64,000 nt of DNA from Entomortierella parvispora. Taxonomy: Eukaryota > Mortierellomycota > Mortierellomycetes > Mortierellales > Mortierellaceae. Below are positions 11,922-21,907 of this stretch, piece after piece. The translations under genes were made by a program, and so were the position numbers. Each line of letters starts with the position of its first letter. Within the stretch, counting starts at the first letter, position 1. The stretch spans positions 2,604,001 through 2,668,000 of the forward strand of contig OY752146.1 of the NCBI GenBank assembly GCA_963573315.1, read 5' to 3'. The notes beneath the pieces are model-generated. The model saw only the letters and a program-made list of their open reading frames with translations. It had not been told where the DNA came from and ran no database searches.

Positions 11922-14900
11922 CTAAACTTGGGTGAGATCCCTATCAACTGATAAAGCGGCCAACGCATCCTTGCCAGTAACCAAATCCCCTCCGAGATCA
12001 AACATTGAAAGATCCAAAGGCTGGCCAGCAGGGCCCATTGGGACATAGTGGTGCTGATGACCGGACGAGATTCTCTTGGCAACCGGAGAAGACAACATCT
12101 CGGAGAGCGCGGACGAAAGCAAATTAGAGGAAGCCGACGAATCCAGCGACGGAGTCCCAGCCCTGGAAGATGAAGGGCCGACATCCTCCGTCTGTGAATG
12201 GCAATGATCCTGTGTTGAATGGTCCTCCAATCGATGTTGCAGCTGAAGCTCTTGTTGTAGCCACAAGGGATCTCCGGTGGGATCAAACTCAATACCCAAC
12301 TCCAGGCCTTGCGACAGCTCTGCGGGCGACGAAGCCAGCACCGGGTCCGTCGACAAGAGTGAGAGGTGATGCTGATCCATGAGAGTAGAATACGGCAGGG
12401 ACACTGTTACTGAGGTCTCATCCCCTCCCACGCCACCGCCGCCACCTCCTTCAGAGAACCAATCGTACATGTCTGTGCCAGGCGTCCTTGACTCGCTCCC
12501 CAGGTCCAAGCAACTACCCATCTCAGAACCTGGCGTGTCGACGCCCTCGTGGCCACTATAGATCCCGTAGTCCTCACCGACCTCAGAGTACAATAGCTGA
12601 TCAATCTCTGAATCGTCCAATTCCGTCACGTCTTCTTGTCCTGAAAGCACGTCTTGTCCCATGCCGCCAAAGGCTGTGAATGGGTCTTGGATAGCGACAG
12701 AAGCCGTCGCTGTCGTCAACGCAGGTGTGGCGCCTCCATAGTTAAGTTGGTTTTGGCTGAAAGGATCCAAATCCTCCGTGCCAAGATCTGACATCCATTG
12801 ATCAAAGCAGTTCAAAAACTCCTTTTGACTTGAGTTCCCAGGAGAAAGCATCTCTGTCGGCTGCGACCCGGGCTCAGACATAGTTGAAATCAATGCCGTT
12901 GCGAAATCCACAGGTAGTGGAGCCACAGGTGCGAGTGCAGGTGCCAATGTACTCTGGACAGCAAGATCCAAAGGCAACGACGCCTCTGCTGTATTAGACC
13001 TTTTAACTGGCGCCGGTGGAGGTGGCTCGCTTGCGGGTACGGGTGAGGGGGTCCTGCAGACATTTGTTGCTGTAGGCGGCGAAAGAGTGCTCCGTGATAG
13101 CGAGGCAGTAGGTTTCTGGCGCTTGTAAAGTGCAGTCGACGACGAGGATAATCGGGGTGGACTCTGTGGACAGCCATCAAGACCCTGATTGCTCGATTGT
13201 TTACGGACAACCATTGGGCGATTTTCTTTGTCTTCCATGTGCGAGAGAACGCGCTTATTACCCAATAAGCCGCTGGTGTTCTTGGGAACAGAGATGGAAG
13301 GCGGTAGAGGCGGCATCGAATTGGTCATGGTGTTGCTGTTGACCCTGCGACTTACAAGCGGTGCCCTGACTGTGGCCAAAATATTTTCCGTCGTAGGAGC
13401 TCTCTGAATAGGATTCAAGGGCTTCTTCTTCTTTGGCGTGGATACGGCCGATATTGTTGAGGACTTGACACCGTTGAAAGAACCTAGAGGACGACGAACC
13501 ACAACTGGATCCACAAGGCAATTCTCGCGGTCATCCTCTTGAAGCTGAAGAAGTTTTTGTCGCTGCAACCGCTGCTCAAGCTTTTGCTGAAGCTGTCGTT
13601 CCTCCAGTCGCTTTTGCTTTGCCAAAAGCTCTTTCTCGCGGTACTGGTTCTCCTGAAGAAGCCGTTGCTGCTGTAGCTGCTGTTGCTGCCGTTGCTGTTG
13701 ACGCAAAAGCTCCTGCCTCTGCAGTTGCTGCCGCTGAACTTTTGCTGGGGATCGTTGCCTCTCTTTTGATGTCTCACGACGGAATGCAGTGTCGTCTGAA
13801 GACAAATGGCTCGTGGTTTGACAATGATACAAGTCGCGTACGCCATCAGAGTCAGTTTCCTCGTCGCTATCCCCACCATTCACGGAAATCACTCGTCGCT
13901 GGATGAGAGGTGCACGTGCGGAAACCTGTGGAGACTCGAGGCGACTTGCCCGCAGTGTCGGGGAGAGCTTCTGGGAAAGTTCTCGTGAATTGGAGACCGG
14001 GTTTACTCGACCGAGCTGCGGTGCCTTCTTCGAAACAGACTGCTCTCTTGTCAGGCTACCTGATTTCGTAGAGGGCGTACGGGAGTAAATAGATGTCCGT
14101 CCGTAGTCACTGTAACCACTCTCCTCGTCCTCCACACTGTCCGCGAACAGCTCGGCCACCATATGGAGCGGCTGCTCCTCTAGCCCATGACCAACTTTGT
14201 ATCGAGCATATTCAAGGTGAGAGCGCAGAGACCGGATTTGCTATGAAGATAATAAAGAAATGCGAAATAAATATCTACAGGATCGAAGACAAGCCATACC
14301 CAGTGAGGCGGATGAAACTATTGAGGTTCTGGCTTTTACCTTGAAGACGCCAACTCTGGCAAGAACCCTCCGAGTCGCCTCTGTGTCTCGCTCTTCGTTT
14401 TCTTCTTTGAGCTGGGCAGCCAACAGTGCTGCCTGCTGACGAAGAATGGTCTTTTTGTATTGCCGACGAGGAGCACCTCTAGACTTTGCACCATTGGAGG
14501 CAGAAGAGTTGGAAGTCTGGGTCTTGTCCTTGTTCATATTTACATCGCCGGGGGTACAGTTGTTGTTGGTGGAATCCCGTGGAGCAGAATTGTCATCATT
14601 GGAGTCCTTTCTCGACCCTGGTCCTCTACTCCCGGGGGCTTTGTGCACTGAAGTCCCGCTGCTTGACAGATGCTGAGATACAGATGCATTGTTTTCTTCG
14701 TCGGAATCTCGCTGGCCTGATTCTTCTCGTAGAGATCTGCGGCCGTCATCTGTTCGACGAAATACATCATCTTGGGCAGGTTCGTGTGAGGCAGAATTGA
14801 AAGGTTGCTGGAGAAGGCGAGTCGGCTTTCGTTGTTTTCGCTTCTGGCGGGTAGTATCGGAATTGTCAACGGTCTGCTGTGACAGTGCTGGTCTCTGCTG

Positions 14901-15518
14901 CTGCTGGAGTTGCTGGAGTTGTTGTTGTTGTTGCTGTTGTTGTTGTTGTTGTTTCTGCTGACGGTGCTTTTCTGCCTGTAGCTTTCGATGCTGCTCCATC
15001 AGCAAGCGCTGTTGAGCCCGCTGTTGTAATAAATGCTGTCTCTGGAGCTGTTCCATTTGGACTCGCTGCTGGTCTTGGAGCTGCTGCTGCAAAAAGAGAG
15101 AATACTCTTCGTCGGGTATCTCCTGGCCAAAACTGCCTTCCTCCTCCTCTTCCTCTTCCTCCTCTTCTTCTTCCTGGCTGTTGTAGAGGCTTTGGGTTCG
15201 GTCCCTGTTGGAGGGTGGATGGACACAGCGCTGGGCCTGGGATTGATGGCGGTTGGGCAGGTCATAGTCGCTTTCAGTGTCGCTCAGTTGGTGATGGCTA
15301 TCAGAGTATTGGGATCTTGGCTTTTGTTTCGGTGGTTGGTCACTCTCGCTGTTGCTGGGGTCGCTCCAAAACCCTGCGGTGTATGTCGCTCGCGTGTCTC
15401 GTCGAGTGGGCGTAAGCGACTGACCCGACTGATGCTGGCTTTGATGACTGCGACGGTCCAGGATAGATACAGAAGCAGCGCTCATCTGCGGCGGTCGATG
15501 GTTCGCATGCAAGGCCAT
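11922..15518 (-). CDS. Large Gln/Ser-rich hypothetical protein
   Basis: Model: complement of 11922..14240 and 14340..15518; 1165 aa. I do not recognise the family. Exon 1 encodes a low-complexity N-terminus with Glu runs and a pure Gln tract near residue 200. A basic, well-ordered island follows (RRQYKKTILRQQAALLA, then RRVLARVGVFK), and it continues straight over the intron into QIRSLRSHLEYARYKVGHGL. A second Gln/Arg coiled-coil-like block is at the start of exon 2. The rest is Ser/Pro-rich and acidic. The intron is phase 0 (donor GTAAAA, acceptor CATAG). The composition resembles a transcriptional co-regulator, but no DNA-binding domain is visible. The start at 15518 is the only ATG before the frame closes upstream. 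Confidence 0.75.
14930..14962. repeat. Gln-codon repeat (polyQ tract)
   Basis: A run of CAA/CAG codons on the minus strand encodes an uninterrupted Gln tract inside the Gln-rich protein. Flanking CTG-type repeats extend the low complexity on both sides. Confidence 0.85.
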
Positions 15519-15916
15519 GGTGTAATGATGATGGCAGCCAACGATTAATTAATTAATTAATTAATACAACTGGAGTGTGTTTGTTGTGATGTTTCCGTTT
15601 GATGAAAAAATGACGGGTGTGGGCGGGGATCGGATTGTGGCCCTGTGGGTGGGATGGATACGGGCTGATGGCGGTCTTGACTTGTCTTGTTTGTATCCAG
15701 GCTCGAATGGCGTGGCAGAGGGAGGGGTGGGGCGGGAAGATGTCAAATCCAATGCAGGAGGAGTGAAGGGAGAAAGCGAACACCGCTCAATCAAAATAAA
15801 GAAAAAAAATCAGGGCGCGACAAACAAGAACGCGTCTTTCCGCCATTATCAGAGTAAGGGATAAGTATACTATTCGAGGTTTTTTATCCACACATTCCAT
15901 TTTATTGTGCAGTATT
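15519..15916. promoter_or_regulatory. Upstream region of the Gln-rich gene
   Basis: 398 bp between two minus-strand genes. It holds the promoter of the Gln-rich gene and the 3' end of the DUF2828 gene. An ATTA tetranucleotide repeat (15544-15565) lies 26 bp upstream of the start codon. No reading frame of interest was seen. Confidence 0.5.
15544..15565. repeat. (ATTA)n microsatellite
   Basis: Five and a half ATTA units in the immediate 5' region of the Gln-rich gene, so it probably lies in its 5' UTR. Confidence 0.9.
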
Positions 15917-18049
15917 TCAGTCCACCACTCTTAGGCGTCCATACTCCTTGCCAGCAATGGCCTTCTCCATCAGTTTCACAGGATGGAACTCCTTGCTCAT
16001 GTCCGTACCATCCAAGAATAGCTTCATCATCATTCCGCTGAAGCCTGACACCATCGCAACACCCTCTTGCATCGCCTTGGCCGGTTTGTTGCCTTGGTAG
16101 GATGCCCGCAGATTCCAGAACACAATCTGAGGGAGCACGTAGCCAGCTACCTCAAACCGCCGTTTGATCACGTTGTAGTTTGTAAACGGCTCAAGAGGTC
16201 CGCCGCCTCGAAATCCGCAAACCGCCTGATCAAATTCCATATCTGAGAATACAAACAAGGTCTTGACCATATCCTCTTGCGGAACACGGTTTGCCACGGC
16301 CACTCCCAATATGTGATCAAAGGCCTTGGCGAGATCAGTGTTCCCTCCCCAGTCCATGTTTCGCAGGTATGCAACTTGACTCATCAACGTCCCCTGTGGA
16401 ACCCGATGTACCTGTGGATTCGCCGAGAAGGTGAGGATCAATCGGTTGAACGGTGGTTGACCCAGCTGTGCCAGCAAGAGCGAGAGTGCGATGGCCACCT
16501 CCATTGGAATACCCGTCATTGAAGAAGAAACATCGCACATGGCCATGGTAGAGTTCATTTTGCCTGTCTTGGCGAGCTTTTCCACGTACGACTTCCACTG
16601 AGCCTCCATAGTCTTGACTCGCAGATCACCCGGGAGTGCTCCACGGAGCTGACTAGCCTCCGTAACCAGGTCGTGAGGCATCAGGGCTTGAGCAGCGATT
16701 GTAGTCTCGCCTTTGAGGGCCTTGTTCAAAAACTCGTCAAACCGTTCCCTGTCGTGGGCCACAAAGTGTTCTTTGTTGCTCTTCATGGCTCGAGCGGGCA
16801 CGCGGCTGTAATCGATCTCGCCCCACTGTTTGCTTGCCATCATAGTTTCCAGTACTGGGGTGGCCTTCCTCAAAGGAACATAATATTCCTTTCGAAATTG
16901 TTGTCGGACTCGGTTCACATACACCACTATATCTTCGCTTGGCAACCGATCAGGGTACAAGATCTGCGCAATCGTCGAAGCAATCAAAGTGTGCTCATCG
17001 TGAAACTGGTTCAGACTTGGGCACCATTTAGCAGCCAGGGAAATGGAATGGCCTTGATCCAGACGGGCCTTGTCGCGAACCAAAGCGTTGGCGAACAGAC
17101 GTGCCACCTCCAGATGGAGTGCCCGATAGAAAGAATCGTCCCGGAACTTCGATCTTGCCCGCTCCAGCCTTGACTCTGTTTTCGCAAGTCGTTCCTTCCT
17201 TGCTTGAACAGATTGTACGCGGTTTCGCTCCTCAGCAGCAGCCATGATCTGGGCTCTTGCCTCTGGGTCTTTTGGTCGGTTTTCCTTGCTCTTCTTTGGA
17301 CGAGTTTCCTGTACGAGATCGGTTCCTCTACGACGGCTACCGCCGGATTTCGCACGGGTGGTGAGAGAGAATTCGCTTCGATCTTCGCGACATTCAAAGA
17401 CGAGCCAATTCAAGAGATCTTTCCAATAGCCGTGATCAGGGATAAAACGCAGGTTATATAGCAGGGTTCTTGGGTGCTTCTGTCTCAAATAATCGAGACA
17501 AGTATAAAACTCCTTGCGCTCGCCCTTGCCACGAAGAACTGACCGAAGATGAAAGATGAGTTTGAGCGTGTCGAGTGGATTTGATTCCCAAGCGGTTTTG
17601 GCTAAAATTTGGATCATGTTGTTGTCCGTACCGTGGAGAACCTCGAAAAAGAAGTCGAGTCGTGCATCTCCGGTTGAGGAAAATGTCGGGGCTCCGTTTT
17701 CAGTCATCGTGATATTCGGATCCACAGTAGATTGTGTGTCGCCCAAGAGAAGGTCCACAAAGTGAAGTGAAGTCGGTTCTGTTTCAGTCTTCTTCTCTGC
17801 TGACTCGATTTCCATGGAAGCGACGTTCAAATCCTCGATCTTTTCGGCAAGCGAGGCCATCGTGCTGAGAATCTCCTGGTCTTCCATCATATCGTATTCG
17901 CTGTCACTGTCGCTGCCGCTGTCGTGACCTTCATGAAGGTCAACCATGACCAAGTCAGGGTCTTGGATGGTGGCCTCCTTCGACTTGGACGGAAGGGCCA
18001 GCTTGGGTAAAGCTCCAAGAGTGGGTAGAGAATAATCTTGTCGAGGCAT
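15917..18049 (-). CDS. DUF2828 family protein with vWA-like C-terminus
   Basis: Single-exon frame, 710 aa. It matches the DUF2828 family of plants and fungi, whose function is not established. The acidic N-terminus (about 1-120) is followed by the conserved start of the domain (ARLDFFFEVLHGTDN, NPLDTLKLIFHLR, RGKGERKEFY). A charged insert comes near 240-300. A von Willebrand A-like fold closes the protein: the metal-site motif DVSSSM starts at residue 506, the later Thr is in GGNTDL, and the Asp is in FVFSDMEFD. These are the usual metal-binding positions of vWA domains and all look intact. A Lys/Arg/Glu-rich helix lies near 265-305. The start at 18049 is the first ATG in the frame. Confidence 0.85.
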   Translation of the reverse strand: MPRQDYSLPTLGALPKLALPSKSKEATIQDPDLVMVDLHEGHDSGSDSDSEYDMMEDQEILSTMASLAEKIEDLNVASMEIESAEKKTETEPTSLHFVDLLLGDTQSTVDPNITMTENGAPTFSSTGDARLDFFFEVLHGTDNNMIQILAKTAWESNPLDTLKLIFHLRSVLRGKGERKEFYTCLDYLRQKHPRTLLYNLRFIPDHGYWKDLLNWLVFECREDRSEFSLTTRAKSGGSRRRGTDLVQETRPKKSKENRPKDPEARAQIMAAAEERNRVQSVQARKERLAKTESRLERARSKFRDDSFYRALHLEVARLFANALVRDKARLDQGHSISLAAKWCPSLNQFHDEHTLIASTIAQILYPDRLPSEDIVVYVNRVRQQFRKEYYVPLRKATPVLETMMASKQWGEIDYSRVPARAMKSNKEHFVAHDRERFDEFLNKALKGETTIAAQALMPHDLVTEASQLRGALPGDLRVKTMEAQWKSYVEKLAKTGKMNSTMAMCDVSSSMTGIPMEVAIALSLLLAQLGQPPFNRLILTFSANPQVHRVPQGTLMSQVAYLRNMDWGGNTDLAKAFDHILGVAVANRVPQEDMVKTLFVFSDMEFDQAVCGFRGGGPLEPFTNYNVIKRRFEVAGYVLPQIVFWNLRASYQGNKPAKAMQEGVAMVSGFSGMMMKLFLDGTDMSKEFHPVKLMEKAIAGKEYGRLRVVD

Positions 18050-18258
18050 GACAAGGTTCTGGAGATGACTGGACGGGAAGGAGGGAGTCGAGATTCAGGA
18101 TGTCACAAAAAATGAACCCGCTTTTTGTATGAGAGTGACTTGTTTAGGGTTGGAAGTGTAGCTCTCTGGGGGCGCGGCGCATTGTTGCACGGCACACACG
18201 GCGGTGCTCAAACCGCTGGAGGCGCAAGGGGAGTGAAGGAGGGGGTTTTTTTTTTTGT
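18050..18258. promoter_or_regulatory. Short promoter of the DUF2828 gene
   Basis: 209 bp between the stop of the FN3/coiled-coil gene and the DUF2828 start; both genes are on the minus strand. It includes an uninterrupted T-run on the plus strand at about 18246-18256, which is an A-run just after the upstream gene's stop. Confidence 0.4.
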
Positions 18259-20248
18259 TTATTTTTCAGAAAACGACGCCTCCGACATTGACATTGACGT
18301 TCCTGCGCAAGTCAACTTGGGGCTCTCCAGAACAGATCCCGATGAAGGCGCAGGCCAGGGAGTACTTGACGACCGAGAACTGAAATCGCTGGACGTTCGT
18401 GTTTGTGACGGTCGCAAAGAGGTGGAACCATCAAAGCTATCGGATTCAGGGTAGAGCCAGACATCCCGCCCCGGTCTCATCCGGCCAGTGCTTGAGAACC
18501 ATGGGAGAGATTCATGAGTCCCAGAGTCTTCCGAAAGCTCGCGACCATAGAGGGGAGGAAGCAGTGTTGGATTAGACAGTTGCTGCTGCTGAGCAGAGTC
18601 CGAAATCTGAAAGAATTGAAGGGCGCCAGACTCTCGATCCAGGGAATCCCATGCCTCCGTTTCCCTTTCAATAGATTCTTGGACAAGGGTGTTGGCGTCT
18701 CTCAGATCCTGGATCGACTTCTCCAGTACATGGGAAACAGCAACTTTTGACTGGCTTTCCTTCTCAAGAATTGCAATCCGCGAAGCTGCCTCCCTGTCCT
18801 TTTCCCTGTTAGCCTCCACTGCGACCTGCCATACGATCTGTTGTTGTTCTAGACGCTGCAGTCGCAGTTGCAACGGAGCAATTTCAGTCTCCTGAAGCTG
18901 TGAACCCTTGGACAGCCAAGTCAGTCGCTCATCCTCAAGTCTCTTGGCCTCTGCCTCCAGACACTCAGATTCCGCTTGAATAGGAGATAGCTCGGCTTGA
19001 TGTCTAGACTCGGACGTAGAAATCTGGCGCTCCAGTGATTCAATGGCCATAGTCAGTTCTTCTGCCCGAGGTCCAGTCGAAAGGGCGAAAGAGCGGAGAT
19101 CCTTCAACTCCTCTTGTAGAGAAGCAGCCTGCGCATCCGTTTGTTTGATAGACTCCTGCAAAAATGAAAGTTTTTGTCGTCGTTTTTGATCCTGAATTGC
19201 AGCCTTAGCTTGTGCACGTCCAATACCCTCCAGTTCCTGTTTCATTAGTGCCTCTGCCTTGGCCTGGTCACGCTTCAGTTTTTTAAGTGTTACTCTGGTC
19301 GAGTTGAATGCATCGATGGAGGCCTGAATTGATGTTTGCAACTCGTTTATGAGGATCTGCTCCGCGCTTAGCAGGGCGCCGTCCCTCCCTGTTTCCGAGG
19401 TACTCTCCATCCCCTTCTGGTGGGATTCCGCACTTTCCGTCAAATCGAGCTCAGATCGTCCTGCAAGTGGTAGGTGTTCGTTTGACGGAGATGCAGCTCT
19501 ACTATCAGATATGTTGCCTGCCTGTTTCCTTGATTTGCCTCCGTCTTTGTCCTGTCCATTCTTTTGATTTCTCTGGCTCTTTTTGGCTTTGCGACTTTTT
19601 TGGCCCTTAGCAGAGCCTTCCGATAGCTTTGAAGTCTTTTCAAATATTGATGGTACATGAGCTGCCCCAGCTACAAAGAAAAAGGACAACAGGAGACACA
19701 ATTAGCTATCTGTGCTTATCGTTCGTCTACAGGGTCGTTCGGTAAAGAGTCCCGCCACTCAAGAAGAAAGGTGGATGTTACTTACGTGGCGCTGCTCGCG
19801 TGCCCACTCTTGTTATAAAACTTGAAAATTGATGCACTTTCATCTCTATCTCGTAATCCGTAGAAGGAGTGAGACCATAGAGTGTGAAGCTCTGCTCATC
19901 TGGAAAATGATATTGGACTTCCCGCCAAGGAATGTAGTTGACGTGGATGACGATATCAGATGTGGAGATGATTTTGGGAGTTGATGTAGTCTTTGCTGAT
20001 TTCGAACCTGATCCAGAAGATGCCGAAGACAGACCTGCAGCAGATCCAACTTTGATACTAGCGACATCTACACTATCCGATGTTTTGGGCAGAAAAGTGT
20101 CGTCCTTTGAGCTTTCCTGATTCGATTCCGCAGGTGAAGGAGCATCAGAAAGTGCATTGAGACAAAATGACACCGTGTAGGGAGTGATTTCCGTGATGCA
20201 GAGTTCGAATCGAAGGTTATTGGATACATCTGAGGATGAGGGAGCCAT
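18259..20248 (-). CDS. Fibronectin type III and coiled-coil protein
   Basis: Model: complement of 18259..19670 and 19786..20248; 624 aa from the ATG at 20248. An FN3-like domain covers about residues 8-150 (strand-rich FELCITEITPYTVSFCLNAL, then FTLYGLTPSTDYEIEMKV) with a Ser-rich insert. Exon 2 opens with a Lys-rich segment and then a long coiled coil of about 250 residues (heptads in QLQTSIQASIDAF-like and SLQEELKDLRS stretches). A Ser-rich tail ends it. Fungal proteins with FN3 plus coiled coil are known, but their role is not. The frame stays open upstream of the ATG through a strongly hydrophobic stretch (TLILIFFVLLIFERTSRR), and an in-phase intron could join it to the six-TM frame upstream. 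Confidence 0.75.
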
Positions 20249-20355
20249 GGATCTCCTCGATGTTCTTTCAAAAATCAGAAGCACAAAGAAAATGAGAATG
20301 AGTGTGAAGTCGCAACCAACAAACACCCCAAACAAACCGATGAGTTCCTTTATCC

Positions 20356-21288
20356 TTACCTTATTGATACAGGGTTCTGCTTTTGTGCTCCAGCATAGTT
20401 AAGGTATCGCCCTTGCACCTGGTCAGATTCCGCGCTCTGAAGCATTACATCGACCAATTCGGACAGGAGAATATAGAGTCCAAATCCAACGGTGTGTACA
20501 GGTATAACCCTGTATGGTGTCAAGTCGATGATGGAAGCTGTAGATGAATCGCGGCGGTAAATGTCGACGAGACCAAAGAGGAACCAAAGTAAACACGACA
20601 CAGAGTCGCCAAAAACAAGGCCCCGAGTAAGGTTGATGACATAAAAATACACCAAAATGTTGGCAACAGTCGGCAAGAGTCCAAGTCGGTCTTGATGCAA
20701 AAACAACTGTCCAACAAGGAGATCCAGCATGCCGAGGAACGAGGTCAGCCCTAGGCCATGCTTTATAGACGTCTGGAAGGCCCTACGCAGAGCCACGATG
20801 GACTGTACACAAAAGCCGATCCATTCAAGTCGAGTGGGGAGCGAGGTCATTTGGCCGTTGATAGCAAACATGACGACGTAAAAAGCGACAAGGTCAAAGA
20901 GTTTGTGGTGCATTGCAAAGAACAACCGCAGATGGTCCTGTCCTTGTGCTGTCAAGCGAGCCCATGGTGAGGCTAACTCTGGCTCTGGGCCACCGTCAGA
21001 AGAAGATGTAGCCTCGAACGGTTCCTTAATGCGTTGGTCTCCCAATGGTCCTTCCTGCCCAATTCGACCTTGATGAGGCAGAATATCTTTGAAAGAGTCG
21101 GTAGATTGGTGAACAAGCGGTTCTGTGGATCGTACAAAGCTCTCTCCACCTAGAGTCCCAGGGGTGGAGCGATCGCTGGTGCTCGTGTCAGAGTTGTCTG
21201 GTTGGAAGGAGACAGCCTCAACAGCTCGAGGAGACGAAAGATCGGACCGATGGGGTTGCTGAGCCTGATGTGGATGGCGAAGGCTCAT
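20356..21288 (-). CDS. Six-TM membrane protein, perhaps exon 1 of the FN3 gene
   Basis: 310 aa as a free-standing protein from the ATG at 21288. The family is not recognised. Residues 1-125 are Ser/Pro-rich and polar. Then come about six hydrophobic segments, e.g. LFDLVAFYVVMFAING, LGMLDLLVGQLFL, VANILVYFYVINL and VGFGLYILLSELVDVML. The stop codon TAA sits inside AG|GTAAGG, a near-perfect splice donor. An acceptor 95 bp on (20265-20266) keeps the frame into the FN3 gene. If spliced there, one 939-aa protein results: cytosolic tail, six TMs, FN3 domain and coiled coil. Either model is compatible with the sequence; I lean slightly to the fusion. Confidence 0.6.
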   Translation of the reverse strand: MSLRHPHQAQQPHRSDLSSPRAVEAVSFQPDNSDTSTSDRSTPGTLGGESFVRSTEPLVHQSTDSFKDILPHQGRIGQEGPLGDQRIKEPFEATSSSDGGPEPELASPWARLTAQGQDHLRLFFAMHHKLFDLVAFYVVMFAINGQMTSLPTRLEWIGFCVQSIVALRRAFQTSIKHGLGLTSFLGMLDLLVGQLFLHQDRLGLLPTVANILVYFYVINLTRGLVFGDSVSCLLWFLFGLVDIYRRDSSTASIIDLTPYRVIPVHTVGFGLYILLSELVDVMLQSAESDQVQGRYLNYAGAQKQNPVSIR

Positions 21289-21699
21289 TGGTAGTGGGGG
21301 GATCAACAAAACCGAGGCCGAAGGAGCTCGCTCTCGATTGAATTGCTTTCTGTCGTTCTTGAGATCGATTGATGGGAAGGAAATGAATAGAAAAGGGAAG
21401 ATTCGAAGGATGGATGAATAGATGGATGGATTGAATCCCGCAGCAGTGTGTGATTGCAGGCCTGTCCTGATCTCCTGAGCGAGCGGTGTAGATCAAAAAA
21501 AGTTGGGTCGTTCCTGCAGCTCCTTGTTTGTTCAGCAGAAAGAACAGGAGATCGACGGAGAAGGAGGACGAATCCAGACGAAAAGAAAAATGTTGGAAAA
21601 GAAGTGGTCAAGGGAAAGAAAAAAGATCAGGAGCTCGACTCCTCGACATCCGTCCACTTTGAGGAAAAAAAAATGGAAAACCGAGGAACGAAGCAAAAA
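21289..21699. other. Upstream region of the six-TM gene
   Basis: 411 bp between the six-TM start codon and the 3' end of tRNA-Val. It must contain that gene's promoter. GATGGATG-type short repeats occur near 21410-21435. No gene was found. Confidence 0.4.
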
Positions 21700-21773
21700 T
21701 GTTTGTACTCGGACTTGAACCGAGGACCGTCTGTGTGTTAGACAGACGTGATAACCAACTACACCATACAAAC
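21700..21773 (-). tRNA. tRNA-Val (AAC)
   Basis: The minus-strand sequence folds as a full cloverleaf. The seven-pair acceptor stem is GTTTGTA with TACAAAC. The anticodon stem TCTGT/ACAGA holds loop CTAACAC, giving anticodon AAC. The T arm CTCGG/CCGAG carries the B box GGTTCAAGTCC. The discriminator is A (21700). No intron. A T5 run (21695-21699 on the plus strand as A5) follows directly as RNA polymerase III terminator. A 38-bp palindrome with two CACGTG boxes starts 39 bp upstream of the 5' end. Confidence 0.96.
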
Positions 21774-21811
21774 TCATAAGATGTCGATGGACATTTTTGA
21801 TACATAAAATA

Positions 21812-21849
21812 ATCAAGATATCACGTGATTAATCACGTGATATCTTGAT
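21812..21849. repeat. Perfect 38-bp palindrome with two TCACGTGA boxes
   Basis: Two 19-base arms (ATCAAGATATCACGTGATT and its exact complement) meet without a spacer. Each arm holds a CACGTG E-box inside TCACGTGA. It lies 39-76 bp upstream of tRNA-Val and 40 bp from the left target-site duplication of the LINE. Confidence 0.95.
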
Positions 21850-21888
21850 GTGGCGCGGCTGTCAAATGAAATAGTACAAGCGACGGGG

Positions 21889-21907
21889 ACCTGCAGCGGC
21901 TGCACAT
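21889..21907. repeat. Left target-site duplication of the LINE
   Basis: ACCTGCAGCGGCTGCACAT here recurs at 24076-24094, directly after the poly(A) tail. The first A of the right copy cannot be told from the tail, so the duplication is 18 or 19 bp. Confidence 0.93.

Noticed and set aside
14879..15548. Plus-strand frames rich in Val, Leu and Cys opposite the Gln-rich gene
   Set aside because: They are the reverse complement of CAG/CAA and GAG repeats; the codon bias and intron support the minus strand.
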